DNA of 51,150 nt from IMG/VR virus record IMGVR_UViG_3300042373_000168, positions 1 through 51,150 of that record; one strand, written 5' to 3'. The position numbers and the translations under genes are program-made. This stretch comes from a virus. Below are positions 17,563 through 24,998 of the stretch, piece by piece (position 1 is the stretch's first letter; each line of letters starts with the position of its first letter). Under the pieces are notes generated by a model. It made no database searches, was not told the DNA's origin, and worked only from the letters and a program-made list of their open reading frames with translations.

Positions 17563-18525
17563 TTACACCGTATTAATTTTGTTCCAATTGGTTCCGGGGT
17601 CGGTATCAATGTCATCCCACCCAGTACTACCTGAAGTACTCATATTTTGCCAAGTACCGGTAGCGTTGCCACTAATAGCGGTCCAACTAACCGGAGTGTT
17701 ACTGTTAATATTTTGCCAATTAGCATCTTCGTCATTATAGATAGTGAACCAACCTCGAACGACGTTGCTATCCAACACTACAAAATTCTCACTTAACCGC
17801 ACAGCAAACTGTGCCGCTACCGCTCGTACATCATTTACCGTTACATTCTCTGACATATCAAAGAACAAATTTAGCACCGCAGTTCGAGTGTCGTCTACTG
17901 TTACCGCTTCTGTGACGTTGTCAAAAAACGCCAGCCCGATAATATCTTCATCATCAATTATTGAGTCTTCTATAATCGATACCGCAAACTGCGCTGCTAT
18001 GCTTCTCGCATCATCAGCAGTCAAACTCTCCGCAATACTTACCAAAAACTGAGCGGTTACGACCCTAACGTCGTCTAAATTGCTGTTCTCTACAATTGAC
18101 TGCAAAAACGTAGACGCCTGAGTACTTGTATCTGCCAGCGTTGAGTTTTCTGTCTGGCTTGCGGCAAAGTCCGCCACTACCGCTCTTACGTCATTTAACG
18201 TACTGCTTTCCGTACGGCTTACTGTAAACCCTGCGCTTCCTACCAACACATCATTCAACGTAGAATTTTCTGCGAGGCTCTGTAAAAACGCTGAAGTCTG
18301 CGTACTGCTATCGCCTAACGTACTATTCTCAGACAATGACTGCAAAAACGCCGATGTCTGAGTACTTGCATCTGCTAACGTCAGAGGCTCTGCCCTACTA
18401 ACTGCAAACTGTGCTGCTATTACCTGCGTATCTGCGACGCCTACATTTTCAGTAACCGAGTCTGCAAAAAACGCCCCCGCTGTAGAAGAGAAGGGCGCTC
18501 CTGAGAACGTCGTTAAACCAAACAT
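17563..18525 (-). CDS. Repeat fibre protein: twelve 20-residue repeats plus Trp repeats
   Basis: 320 residues. Residues 24-263 divide into twelve consecutive units of exactly 20 residues, with pattern xxExxTLxDxxxxxAxFxxS (for example LSENSTLGDSSTQTSAFLQS). Residues 264-320 hold about five shorter units led by Trp (NWQNI, SWTAI, TWQNM, GWDDI, NWNKI). Exact spacing without gaps suggests a regular elongated fibre or solenoid. Start and end overlap or abut neighbouring fibre genes (TAATG with the upstream gene). The repeat family is not recognised by name. A tail-fibre shaft is the best guess. Confidence 0.7.
   Translation of the reverse strand: MFGLTTFSGAPFSSTAGAFFADSVTENVGVADTQVIAAQFAVSRAEPLTLADASTQTSAFLQSLSENSTLGDSSTQTSAFLQSLAENSTLNDVLVGSAGFTVSRTESSTLNDVRAVVADFAASQTENSTLADTSTQASTFLQSIVENSNLDDVRVVTAQFLVSIAESLTADDARSIAAQFAVSIIEDSIIDDEDIIGLAFFDNVTEAVTVDDTRTAVLNLFFDMSENVTVNDVRAVAAQFAVRLSENFVVLDSNVVRGWFTIYNDEDANWQNINSNTPVSWTAISGNATGTWQNMSTSGSTGWDDIDTDPGTNWNKINTV
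17566..17736 (-). repeat. Trp-led short repeats at fibre C-terminus
   Basis: About five units of 10-12 residues, each opening with (N/S/T/G)W and then a hydrophobic residue two or three positions later, at residues about 269-318 of the fibre protein. They follow directly on the 20-residue repeats. Confidence 0.65.
17737..18456 (-). repeat. Twelve 60-bp coding repeats (20-residue units)
   Basis: In-frame tandem repeats within the fibre gene. Glu at unit position 3, Asp at 9, Phe or a hydrophobic at 17 and usually Ser at 20 are the most constant residues. The units at the N-terminal side are closest to each other; those at residues about 184-223 are the most diverged. Confidence 0.85.
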
Positions 18526-19130
18526 TACGAAGTTGCTGTTGTGCTGTAAGTCACGCTAACGGTATCTCCTGATGTTGTTGTCTTGGCCGTAGCGAAGTTG
18601 CCCGCAGAGTACAAAGTACCCGCTGTGCTCAATTGTGTACTTACTGCGCCTGTACCGGTCGCTATGAAACAACCTGCAACCACGCCACCTGCACCGGTAA
18701 TGGTGTAGATAATCGACGAAGCAGCCGCTGTGGTAACGTTAGACGGGGTAGAACCAGTAGATGACGCAGCAGAAAACACGGCTGTACCCCGCACCGCTAA
18801 ACCACCTACTGTATAGTTAGTGAACTCGTTTGCGGTCGTGAACGACATCGTATCTGTAGCCGCAGCGGTATAGCCCGACTTTATCAACCCAAGAAACGGC
18901 CCCACGGTTGTGTAAGTGCCAGATGTGCGTAGTAGCGTATCAAACATCAACTGCTTACCCACCGCCATGACCAGATTGGGGAACTCATCTTCCCACTTAA
19001 TATTGCCATCTTTATCGCGGCAGACTACGTGATACCAACCCTCAACGCCTACGCCTTCAGGGATAACATGGCCTTTTGCTTGCATCGTGACTACGGCGCT
19101 ATCCCCGCAGCTTCCAAGTTCTTTGTGCAT
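18525..19130 (-). CDS. Minor tail/structural protein
   Basis: 201 residues from ATG 19130, which has AGAGG about 7 nt upstream. The first 75 residues (GWYHVVCRDKDGNIKWEDEF, then PNLVMAVGKQLMFDTLL) are a conserved N-terminal module of minor structural proteins of unknown role. The rest is Ala/Ser/Thr-rich beta sequence. It follows the structural gene at 19,140-19,574 by 9 nt and overlaps the repeat fibre by one base. A virion or tail surface role is inferred. Confidence 0.6.
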   Translation of the reverse strand: MHKELGSCGDSAVVTMQAKGHVIPEGVGVEGWYHVVCRDKDGNIKWEDEFPNLVMAVGKQLMFDTLLRTSGTYTTVGPFLGLIKSGYTAAATDTMSFTTANEFTNYTVGGLAVRGTAVFSAASSTGSTPSNVTTAAASSIIYTITGAGGVVAGCFIATGTGAVSTQLSTAGTLYSAGNFATAKTTTSGDTVSVTYSTTATS

Positions 19131-19139
19131 ATTAACCTC

Positions 19140-19574
19140 TTAAGGAAAACGAATTAGTGCCGTCGTAGCGGAATTAACCGGCATAACAACGGTGTTACTT
19201 ACTGATGAAAATGTTTTGTCTGAACCAAAGTCCAGCACGGCTACCGACTTGTTACTACGAGTGACGTTGTAGATCAATGCGCCACGCGCCGTAAAGTTAG
19301 CACCGGGCCATGACACGTCGTTAAAGTCCACATACACCGTTCCGGCGTTTGGCCCCGTGGTTTCTGTGCTGATAGTCGCGCCGGTTACTGCCACTCCACC
19401 CGCTACATAGCCTGTACCCACCACTTCGTTCGCCGTTGTGTACACCGTGGTAAGTGAACCAATATCAGAGAGAGCCGTGTACAACGCCATCCGCAACGTG
19501 TCGGTTGCCAAGTTTTGCCCCGCTTGGAGCATCTCTTGTTTGAAGCTGTTTGTGAGTCCTTGTTGGATTGGCAT
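19140..19574 (-). CDS. Small virion structural protein
   Basis: 144 residues: an amphipathic N-terminal helix (MPIQQGLTNSFKQEMLQAGQN) and a Thr/Val-rich beta domain (GTVYVDFNDVSWPGANFTAR, then GALIYNVT). The start shares one base with the previous stop (TAATG). It resembles unnamed minor tail or structural proteins near adaptor genes. No motif points to enzymatic activity. Confidence 0.6.
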   Translation of the reverse strand: MPIQQGLTNSFKQEMLQAGQNLATDTLRMALYTALSDIGSLTTVYTTANEVVGTGYVAGGVAVTGATISTETTGPNAGTVYVDFNDVSWPGANFTARGALIYNVTRSNKSVAVLDFGSDKTFSSVSNTVVMPVNSATTALIRFP

Positions 19575-20293
19575 TACGGATTCACCTTAATCTTAGCCTG
19601 CCCATCGCGGTAAGCATCGCCACGCTCAAGACCTGTACCCAGACGATTCAGTTGACCCAGTGCTTCCTGATACTTCTTATCGTACTGTGCGATCAAATCA
19701 ACTTCACCCTTTAAGAAGGTGTAAGCCTCAACCAAAGCACCGTACAGCAAGACAGGTGAGTAGTTATCGCTAAGCCATGTACGCCCATCTGCCGCCACCG
19801 TGATTGACTCTGGGTAATAAAAATAATGTAACTCTACGTCGTAGTCATCATCCGGCGTTGGGCCAAGAATAAAACTCAGTTCATCAGAAACAACACCAGA
19901 TGCGACTGTCGGGCCAAACAAGGCGTAGTACTGTGGCAGTCCAGTGCTCGATGGGTTGGGGTATGCCGCCCGGATGAAGTTCACATCTTTGTTCAATAGA
20001 TACTCAAAATTGCCATTGCCATCAATAACTGCAATTGAAAAAACCGACAAGAAGTCAGCCGGGCAAGACAGATACTTGTTTCCTGATGTGGTCAAACCTG
20101 TAACGTTTTTGCGAAGTGCAGGAATCTGCACCGTGTTGTATATGCGCTCTTCAGCTTGCGCAATAAAAAAGTTGATCTGTTCGGTGCCGCCAGACGTAGT
20201 TACGCCTGTACCTGCTACGTCCGTCCACGTGTTTGCGGGGAAGTCGTTTTGCAGGTAGTTCTTAACAGCAATGAACAGTTCGTTGTACGTCAT
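19574..20293 (-). CDS. Head-tail adaptor / tail tubular A-like protein
   Basis: 239 residues. The N-terminal part is helical (INFFIAQAEERIYNTVQIPALRK) and is followed by beta segments with Tyr-rich strands (YDVELHYFYYPESITVA). The C-terminus is a helix with LVEAYTFLKGEVDLIAQYDK. This layout, with RIYNTVQ and a TFLKG helix, is one I associate with podoviral adaptor or tail-tubular proteins that connect portal and tail. The start overlaps the preceding small gene by 4 nt. Moderately confident as a structural protein, less so of the exact position in the tail. Confidence 0.6.
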   Translation of the reverse strand: MTYNELFIAVKNYLQNDFPANTWTDVAGTGVTTSGGTEQINFFIAQAEERIYNTVQIPALRKNVTGLTTSGNKYLSCPADFLSVFSIAVIDGNGNFEYLLNKDVNFIRAAYPNPSSTGLPQYYALFGPTVASGVVSDELSFILGPTPDDDYDVELHYFYYPESITVAADGRTWLSDNYSPVLLYGALVEAYTFLKGEVDLIAQYDKKYQEALGQLNRLGTGLERGDAYRDGQAKIKVNP

Positions 20294-20547
20294 GCCATCG
20301 GACCCCTAGCCATCAAGCCTTTAGTTGCAGCGCCGGTACCACGAATCTTAATGCCGGTAGTCTTGGTTTCTTTGTAGTTACCCTTGGACAAGCCCGCAAC
20401 TGACGGGTTCATCTCGTTTATTACTTTAGCGCCTGCTGTGTAAGGCAGCTCGCCTTTAACTTTTTTACCGTCCATGGTGTGTGGCTCCGCGTAAACAGCA
20501 GCTTGGCCTACTTCTTTGCCACCCTGCTTTTGTGAAAATTTAGCCAT
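20290..20547 (-). CDS. Small Lys/Gly-rich protein
   Basis: 85 residues, basic, no hydrophobic core of note: MAKFSQKQGGKEVGQAAVYA, with KTTGIKIRGTGAATKGLMAR near the end. It is one of a run of small Lys-rich proteins between the capsid and tail genes. The family is unknown to me. The C-terminal GIKIRGTGAATKG recalls short tags found in other small proteins of the cluster. It may be virion- or DNA-associated, which is inference from charge and context. Confidence 0.6.
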   Translation of the reverse strand: MAKFSQKQGGKEVGQAAVYAEPHTMDGKKVKGELPYTAGAKVINEMNPSVAGLSKGNYKETKTTGIKIRGTGAATKGLMARGPMA

Positions 20548-20549
20548 GA

Positions 20550-20732
20550 TTAGCCCGATTTTTGATTGGCGACCCGAGCCAGATTGCGACCCATGGACTT
20601 CATCTGTTCTGAAGTCACGCCGCCCTTAGCCATTTTCTTGGCACCGTGCATACGCTGCTCATGGCCCTTGACTGCTTTCTTAGCAATCTTCTCCATGACC
20701 GGCTTATCTTTTTTAATGTCGCTGTGTTTCAT
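20550..20732 (-). CDS. Small basic protein
   Basis: 60 residues, very basic: KKDKPVMEKIAKKAVKGHEQ, then MHGAKKMAKGGVTSEQMKSM. The His/Lys-rich helix and the MAKGGVTS motif match other short proteins I associate with environmental phages. No function is known. It belongs to the Lys-rich cluster and is separated by 2 nt from the next gene. Confidence 0.6.
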   Translation of the reverse strand: MKHSDIKKDKPVMEKIAKKAVKGHEQRMHGAKKMAKGGVTSEQMKSMGRNLARVANQKSG

Positions 20733-20740
20733 GTTAACTC

Positions 20741-21148
20741 CTATGCAATGGTTACACTACCTATTACGCCTCTAGAGGTCAAAGCATTTGGCGTTAACGC
20801 CGCATCATTCGCACTTGACCCACCTACCGGTGCCCAACCCCACTGGAACACTCGGCTACCACCTGACGGGTCACCAAAGTCTGTGTTCAACGTCAACTGT
20901 AATCCCGTATAACCCGCCTGTCTGTAACTCACATCTGGGCGTGGTTCCCGTACGGCTTGGGGGTCTTGCACTGGGTACATACCTAACTGCAACTGCGGCT
21001 GATCGGGTTCCCAGCACGACGGGCATACTTTAATACTGACCTGCTTTGTCTTGATGATAAGCTTCTTCAGGACCTTCAGCTTGAACCGAAATCCACACCG
21101 ATCACATTCCGAGATCGAATTCTTACCTGAACTGAACCTGTTGCCCAT
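20741..21148 (-). CDS. Zinc-ribbon protein
   Basis: 135 residues. The N-terminal half has two Cys-x2-Cys pairs (CDRCGFRFKLKVLKK and CPSCWEP) spaced about 25 residues apart, a classic zinc ribbon. The C-terminal half (about 70-135) is Gly/Ser-rich and of a more structural character (YTGLQLTLNTDFGDPSGGSR). It is located between small basic genes and the adaptor gene. It may be a minor virion protein stabilised by zinc; alternatively a DNA- or RNA-binding protein. Confidence 0.65.
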   Translation of the reverse strand: MGNRFSSGKNSISECDRCGFRFKLKVLKKLIIKTKQVSIKVCPSCWEPDQPQLQLGMYPVQDPQAVREPRPDVSYRQAGYTGLQLTLNTDFGDPSGGSRVFQWGWAPVGGSSANDAALTPNALTSRGVIGSVTIA

Positions 21149-21150
21149 CG

Positions 21151-21894
21151 TTACGAGATGAAATACTCACGTGGTACAAACCGATCCGCAGCTTTCTCAC
21201 GGTCCTCAGACGACGCCAAGTCCCAAGCCTCGTCATACATCATCTTTAAACCCGCCAAGCGATCTGGTGCCACCTCGGGCTTCTTCACCGCAATCATATA
21301 CGCCAGACCTGCCACTAAGCAATTCTGAAAACGGAACGGGATGTCTGGCACATTTACGCCATCACCCGCGTCAAAAATACGCTTCAAGCGCCAGTAGTAA
21401 AACACGTAGTAAGGGTTAAGCTGCGTGCCCTGATCCGGCGCGGGCCACACATTAATCTGTGGGTTAGCCGAAGTTGCACCAATTAAGTCGGTCGTCTGTC
21501 CACTCTGGCGGTTAATCCACACCTGAATCGGACGGCCTTGCGCCAGCTTGTTAGGGATAGTCGAGTAGGTCGAGACGGAAATCCGGGTGATGTTCAGGTC
21601 AGTCTGGTTAGGGCCTTGGTTGGAATCCGTACGAATAACGTGCTCAATCAAGTCCACGGTGTCGTTAGGCAAGTTGTAGGTCGTCTGGCCCTGCACCAAG
21701 TTGATCGAGCCTTCCTCGATGGTCCAGAGGTTTATACCCCGGTTGGCCCACTCACCCAACAGGAAGTTAAGGCTACGCCGCGCTGTGCGGAAGTCGTAGC
21801 CCGTGCGCAACTCCAAGCCGCAACGCTCAAACGCCTCTTCGAATATCTCGTTGAGGGTCGGGTTAAACGTCGATACTGAGGTTGTGACGGCCAT
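21151..21894 (-). CDS. Head-to-tail adaptor, P22 gp4 / T7 gp11-like
   Basis: 247 residues. LNEIFEEAFERCGLELRTGY, then DFRTARRSLNFLLGEWANRG, is a helical N-terminal domain I associate with podoviral tail accessory factors that attach below the portal. A beta section (INLVQGQTTYNLPNDTVDLI) and a Tyr-rich strand follow (YYVFYYWRLKRI), then a long helix. The ATG is 1 bp upstream of the preceding small gene's stop codon. This is the best adaptor candidate in the window. Confidence 0.65.
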   Translation of the reverse strand: MAVTTSVSTFNPTLNEIFEEAFERCGLELRTGYDFRTARRSLNFLLGEWANRGINLWTIEEGSINLVQGQTTYNLPNDTVDLIEHVIRTDSNQGPNQTDLNITRISVSTYSTIPNKLAQGRPIQVWINRQSGQTTDLIGATSANPQINVWPAPDQGTQLNPYYVFYYWRLKRIFDAGDGVNVPDIPFRFQNCLVAGLAYMIAVKKPEVAPDRLAGLKMMYDEAWDLASSEDREKAADRFVPREYFIS

Positions 21895-22074
21895 TTACTT
21901 CTTTCCCATTTTCTTCAAGGTTTGGGCAAGTCGCGCTCGTTGGCCCAATTTTCCGGGTTTCTGAGCAGCGGCAGCGAGCTTCTTTGCCGGGATAGGCTTT
22001 CCCTCTTTTGCGCCAAGCTGAGCACGCAGGGCACCGGGCTTTTTGATTGCCTTTTGTATCCATTTCTCAGCCAT
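21895..22074 (-). CDS. Very small Lys/Ala-rich protein
   Basis: 59 residues: MAEKWIQKAIKKPGALRAQL, a KKLAAAAQKPGK stretch and a terminal LAQTLKKMGKK. Highly basic and helical. It begins within the TAATG overlap with the upstream gene and ends next to the adaptor start. Similar peptides are, to my recollection, common in aquatic phages, without known function. A DNA-condensing or capsid-interior role is possible but unproven. Confidence 0.65.
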   Translation of the reverse strand: MAEKWIQKAIKKPGALRAQLGAKEGKPIPAKKLAAAAQKPGKLGQRARLAQTLKKMGKK

Positions 22075-22307
22075 TACCTAAACCCCGCTGTTTTCTTCGC
22101 AACGTCCTTGGGCTGTGCAACGAACTGCTTACCCTTTGCTTTCCCTGCCCGCTTTGCCTTCGTCGTGGCGGCATACTCGGCTGGGCTTAGTGCCTTGATT
22201 GCCTTTTCCGGGAGGTAACGCTCCCCGGTCTTTGACGACGGCTTTCCGCTTTTGGTTCGCCATTTCTGGTCTCCCCAGTCTTTCAGCGACTTTTGCGGGG
22301 CTTTCAA
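22074..22307 (-). CDS. Small basic protein, DUF5872-like
   Basis: 77 residues. The sequence KSLKDWGDQKWRTKSGKPSS, then KTGERYLPEKAIKALSPAEY, with AATTKAKRAGKAKGKQF near the end, closely fits my recollection of DUF5872, a short basic domain seen in phages and giant viruses. No function is established. It is coupled to the upstream gene by ATGA and to the downstream gene by TAATG. The family name is from memory and needs a profile search. Confidence 0.65.
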   Translation of the reverse strand: MKAPQKSLKDWGDQKWRTKSGKPSSKTGERYLPEKAIKALSPAEYAATTKAKRAGKAKGKQFVAQPKDVAKKTAGFR

Positions 22308-22579
22308 TCTCTGTACCCACCGCCAGCGGCTTTGTACTTCTTAGCCACCAGCTGCGCTTTGCGGGCTGACCACTGACCTGCACCCGTGCCATGAGTTGCT
22401 GCGGACTTCACTTGGCTTACGATCTTCTTGCGAAGCTCCGGCTTGGTGTAGTTACCAGCAGCGTTAACCTTCCCACCTTCTTTGTACTGAGTAAAGTCGG
22501 TGTCATCCCGCCGCGCTTTCTTCTTCGCTTTGGGCATCTTGGAAGGGTTAATGTCACCCATACCACGCGAGGCCATCAT
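22304..22579 (-). CDS. Small basic protein with GQWSARKAQ motif
   Basis: 91 residues. The C-terminal half (GNYTKPELRKKIVSQVKSAA, then GAGQWSARKAQLVAKKYKAA) is a motif I recall from many environmental phage proteins, without known function. The N-terminal half is Lys/Arg-rich with a YKEGGKVN element matching the Gly-Gly motif shared by the cluster. It overlaps the DUF5872-like gene by 4 nt. Confidence 0.65.
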   Translation of the reverse strand: MMASRGMGDINPSKMPKAKKKARRDDTDFTQYKEGGKVNAAGNYTKPELRKKIVSQVKSAATHGTGAGQWSARKAQLVAKKYKAAGGGYRD

Positions 22580-22580
22580 C

Positions 22581-22787
22581 TCAGCACTTACCGCCGGACT
22601 TCATGCCCTTGTTACCAGCCATGACAACCATCTTGCCCTTAGTCTTGCCTTTGACAGCCAGACCATCACGGCTAGGAGCAGCAGTCTTAACTTTGCCCAT
22701 CGCTGTTGCGCCACCACCGGCCATTTTCTTAGCTGGGGCTTTTTTCTTCATCATTGCCATAAAACCTGCGTTCATCTTCGATGCCAT
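22581..22787 (-). CDS. Small Lys/Met/Gly-rich protein
   Basis: 68 residues from ATG 22787, chosen because AAGGAGA lies about 6 nt upstream; a longer reading from 22856 lacks such a site. Sequence: Met/Lys-rich N-terminus (MASKMNAGFMAMMKKKAPAK), MAGGGATA, then SRDGLAVKGKTKGKMVVMAG. The last element resembles the C-terminal end of the neighbouring 303-residue protein (ADGIAMRGKTRGKMY). It may be virion-associated. Function unknown. Confidence 0.65.
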   Translation of the reverse strand: MASKMNAGFMAMMKKKAPAKKMAGGGATAMGKVKTAAPSRDGLAVKGKTKGKMVVMAGNKGMKSGGKC

Positions 22788-22806
22788 GTGAATCTCCTTG
22801 AATGGG

Positions 22807-23718
22807 TTAGTACATCTTGCCTCTGGTTTTACCACGCATAGCGATACCGTCAGCACGCTTGGATGGAGTCATGCCGCCGCTTTTAAACATACTACCTTGC
22901 TCTTTCAAGCGGGTTTTCTCGCCCTTCTGATACGTGTCCTGCTCTTTCTTGACCTTCTGGTCGCGTTCACGATTTTCCTTCGCTTCACGGGCAAAGGCTG
23001 GCATCGGGGCTTTCTTAGGCTCAGGCTTGCTCGAAGTCATACCGCCGTCAGCGTACTTTTTGACCACGCCGCCATTTTTGTAACGTGACTTCATTTCCTC
23101 TTCGCGTCGTCTTTGCACTTCGCGTGCGCGTTCTGACATCGTCTGCGCTGGTGTACGCGCCATACTCTTACCCGAGCTTTCGAAAGTACCCGCGATAGGA
23201 TTTGCCGAACGACCCTTGGCTGTCGTTGCTTTTTTAATTGCGGCTGCTTTATCCGCAGCTTTCTTAGCCGCCGCTTCTTTCTCAGGGTAAGGCTTCGACG
23301 GACGCTCTTCGTTAGGTTTTGCTTTATTTCCCGCCGCAATACCAGCATCAAGACCAGTAGTCGAAACCGAGCCTTGCTTACTTGTTGACGTAGTCTTAGC
23401 AGAAGGCGCAGTTTTCTTAACCGCAGGCGTCGTAGTTTTCTTAGTTGTGATGTCGTCGTTCGTAGCATCGCCCATCTCAGGACGCCCCTTCGACGCAGCC
23501 ATCGCACGTTGCTTAGCAGCATCGTCTTCCGTGTCCATCATCGACTTAATAACGGGTTTTGCCGTGGACTCGCCACTACCCTCGTTACCAGTAGCAGCGT
23601 CTTTTTTCTTACGCGATAGCAGATAGGCCAATGTGCCCAAGCCAGCCAGAGCACCGACAGTGCCGCCAACATCGAAGCGTTTAGTGCGGGCCGAGCCCTT
23701 AACAGGCTTAGTCTTCAT
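22807..23718 (-). CDS. Lys/Ala/Thr-rich protein with one membrane-like segment
   Basis: 303 residues. A short hydrophobic segment lies near the N-terminus (VGGTVGALAGLGTLAYLLSR). The rest is highly charged, Lys/Ala/Thr/Glu-rich and probably disordered or helical, with Gly-Gly motifs (YKNGGVVKKYADGGMTSSK, FKSGGMTPSK) and the terminal tag ADGIAMRGKTRGKMY. The start lies within the end of the upstream small membrane gene (11-bp overlap). The composition suggests a nucleic-acid- or virion-bound protein; no family is recognised. Confidence 0.6.
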   Translation of the reverse strand: MKTKPVKGSARTKRFDVGGTVGALAGLGTLAYLLSRKKKDAATGNEGSGESTAKPVIKSMMDTEDDAAKQRAMAASKGRPEMGDATNDDITTKKTTTPAVKKTAPSAKTTSTSKQGSVSTTGLDAGIAAGNKAKPNEERPSKPYPEKEAAAKKAADKAAAIKKATTAKGRSANPIAGTFESSGKSMARTPAQTMSERAREVQRRREEEMKSRYKNGGVVKKYADGGMTSSKPEPKKAPMPAFAREAKENRERDQKVKKEQDTYQKGEKTRLKEQGSMFKSGGMTPSKRADGIAMRGKTRGKMY

Positions 23719-23893
23719 CTTTTTTCCCCTTGCGCAGGAGGCCCTGCACGGTTTTGGTTTCGTAAATACGTAGCGCCGTCCAGACTATCGTGAACAACGC
23801 GGCTACCGCAGGTAACACTTCCATGAGCGTACCGACCACAGTCACAATCGAAAGCGCATCTGCGGCAGTCTTCGCCGTTTCGTGATGTTCCAT
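23708..23893 (-). CDS. Small membrane protein, holin-like
   Basis: 61 residues: a short polar N-terminus (MEHHETAKTAADALS), one or two close hydrophobic stretches (IVTVVGTLMEVLPAVAALFT, then IVWTALRIYE) and a basic tail (LLRKGKKDED). The shape and charged tail resemble small class II-type holins, and I recall similar proteins labelled as holins. It is more than 11 kb from the main lysis cassette, so a second holin, antiholin or capsid-membrane role are all open. Confidence 0.55.
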   Translation of the reverse strand: MEHHETAKTAADALSIVTVVGTLMEVLPAVAALFTIVWTALRIYETKTVQGLLRKGKKDED

Positions 23894-24148
23894 TTAGCAC
23901 TTCCATCTTTTTAGTGACGCTGCTTTGCGTGTAGGCTTGCCGTTCTCGTCCTTCATAGGGCCGGGCATACCTGACATACGCGCACAGAACGACTTCTTAC
24001 GTGGGCCACCCTCTGGCTGTGGAGCCTTCAGGTTTGACCCGGTTGCCTTGTTGTACTTAGCACGGCCTTTAGCAGTCAAACCCGCCCCCTGCTTGACCGG
24101 AAGCTTTTCGCCACGACCGACTGCAAGGGATGGAGTTTTCTTAGCCAT
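23894..24148 (-). CDS. Small Cys/Lys-rich protein, DUF6321-like
   Basis: 84 residues from ATG 24148. The motif KSFCARMSGMPGPMKDENGK, then TRKAASLKRWKC at the C-terminus, fits my recollection of DUF6321, an uncharacterised small phage protein. Upstream it has LTAKGRAKYNKATGSNLKAP, also typical. A longer reading from further upstream would pass through the preceding gene and is rejected. It overlaps that gene by 8 bp. Function unknown. Confidence 0.65.
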   Translation of the reverse strand: MAKKTPSLAVGRGEKLPVKQGAGLTAKGRAKYNKATGSNLKAPQPEGGPRKKSFCARMSGMPGPMKDENGKPTRKAASLKRWKC

Positions 24149-24413
24149 AGAACACCACAATAGTTGCGTTTGCCAGCGTAGCGTGTACATCAGTGTTGAA
24201 CTTGATGCCTTCGCCGGGGAACAGAATATGCTCTGACCCTGCTGCTGCCGGAGCAGTAAACGAGAACCGTGTGGTGCCGCCTGAACCGCCATCTTTAAGC
24301 ACAACCGTACCACCCGTGGCGTAGCTGACTGTCACCGCTTTTACACGGGTCGGGCCACCATAGGCGGAGTTGGTCGATGTTACCTGTGCGGCCTTAACGT
24401 CTGTTTGCATCAT
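24141..24413 (-). CDS. Small beta-rich structural protein
   Basis: 90 residues from ATG 24413, with GGAGG about 7 nt upstream. It consists of alternating hydrophobic strands (VKAVTVSYATGGTVVLKDGG, GIKFNTDVHATLANATIVVF) consistent with a small beta sandwich. Proteins like this near the capsid gene often act as decoration or adaptor proteins. It ends 8 bp inside the DUF6321-like gene. Confidence 0.55.
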   Translation of the reverse strand: MMQTDVKAAQVTSTNSAYGGPTRVKAVTVSYATGGTVVLKDGGSGGTTRFSFTAPAAAGSEHILFPGEGIKFNTDVHATLANATIVVFYG

Positions 24414-24429
24414 GGTGATGCCTCCTTAA

Positions 24430-24879
24430 TTAGACGTTTTGCTGACCAGCCAGCGGATCGACAACGAAGTAAGTGATGAAGCCACCAACAGTACCGCTGC
24501 CCGAAGTGTCGTCACGCGAAGTAACGAAAGCCGTTTCAGTCGATGCAGTCAGGGTCAGGCCAGATGTAATCACACCAGCAGCCGCAACAGACAGGTTATT
24601 AGCGATTGCCGCAGGAGCAGCAGTGCCGGAAGTCACGCCCGTTGTACCGATGTCGATAGAACCTGCACCTGCGTCGTTAATAACAACAGACAGGACAACT
24701 GCACCAGCGGGCAGAATCAGGTTAGGAGCGCCAGAAACGGAAGAGACTTTAACGTTGCCAGCAGCAGATGCGTCAGCAATGTAGAACTGAGCAGCCATGA
24801 CGCCGGAGCCACAATAAGCGGTACGAGTTTGATCGCCGCCGCCCGAACGCCAGATGCTTTGGGTAGTAGAAAGTGCCAT
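24430..24879 (-). CDS. Small Ala/Ser/Thr-rich structural protein
   Basis: 149 residues. MALSTTQSIWRSGGGDQTRT is followed by a hydrophobic beta-rich body (APNLILPAGAVVLSVVINDA, GGFITYFVVDPL). No Cys-rich or catalytic motif. It is the first gene after the strong promoter at 24,970-24,998, so it should be abundantly transcribed. A capsid-associated or decoration role is plausible from this and from its place near the capsid gene. Confidence 0.55.
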   Translation of the reverse strand: MALSTTQSIWRSGGGDQTRTAYCGSGVMAAQFYIADASAAGNVKVSSVSGAPNLILPAGAVVLSVVINDAGAGSIDIGTTGVTSGTAAPAAIANNLSVAAAGVITSGLTLTASTETAFVTSRDDTSGSGTVGGFITYFVVDPLAGQQNV

Positions 24880-24946
24880 TTGAGTTTTCCCTCATGCGGT
24901 TAAGCGCGACGATCTGCATGAAGTCAGCCGGGACTGTTCGTTCGCG

Positions 24947-24960
24947 CCGGGTACACCCGG
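24947..24960 (-). promoter_or_regulatory. Hairpin at the very start of a leader RNA
   Basis: The inverted repeat CCGGG-n4-CCCGG lies just downstream of the predicted transcription start (about 24,962) of the promoter at 24,970-24,998. In RNA it makes a GC-rich 5-bp stem (6 bp with the closing U-A) and a tiny loop near the 5' end. No U tract follows in the minus direction, so a 5'-end stabilising hairpin is more likely than a terminator. Confidence 0.4.
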
Positions 24961-24969
24961 TTTGCTCTC

Positions 24970-24998
24970 TTTATACTAGGTGGAATGGGGGGTGTCAA
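24970..24998 (-). promoter_or_regulatory. Sigma70-type promoter for the small structural gene cluster
   Basis: On the minus strand: -35 TTGACA (24993-24998), 17-nt spacer, -10 TATAAA (24970-24975). The -35 lies inside the last codons of the HNH gene (His-Leu-Asp-Thr) and the TAG stop of that gene lies just before the -10. The first gene downstream starts at 24879. Near-consensus hexamers and exact spacing make this a strong prediction. Confidence 0.75.

Noticed and set aside
24944-24962. Intrinsic terminator after the HNH gene
   Set aside because: The GC-rich hairpin lacks a U tract in the minus direction and lies downstream of a predicted transcription start, so it is a leader hairpin.
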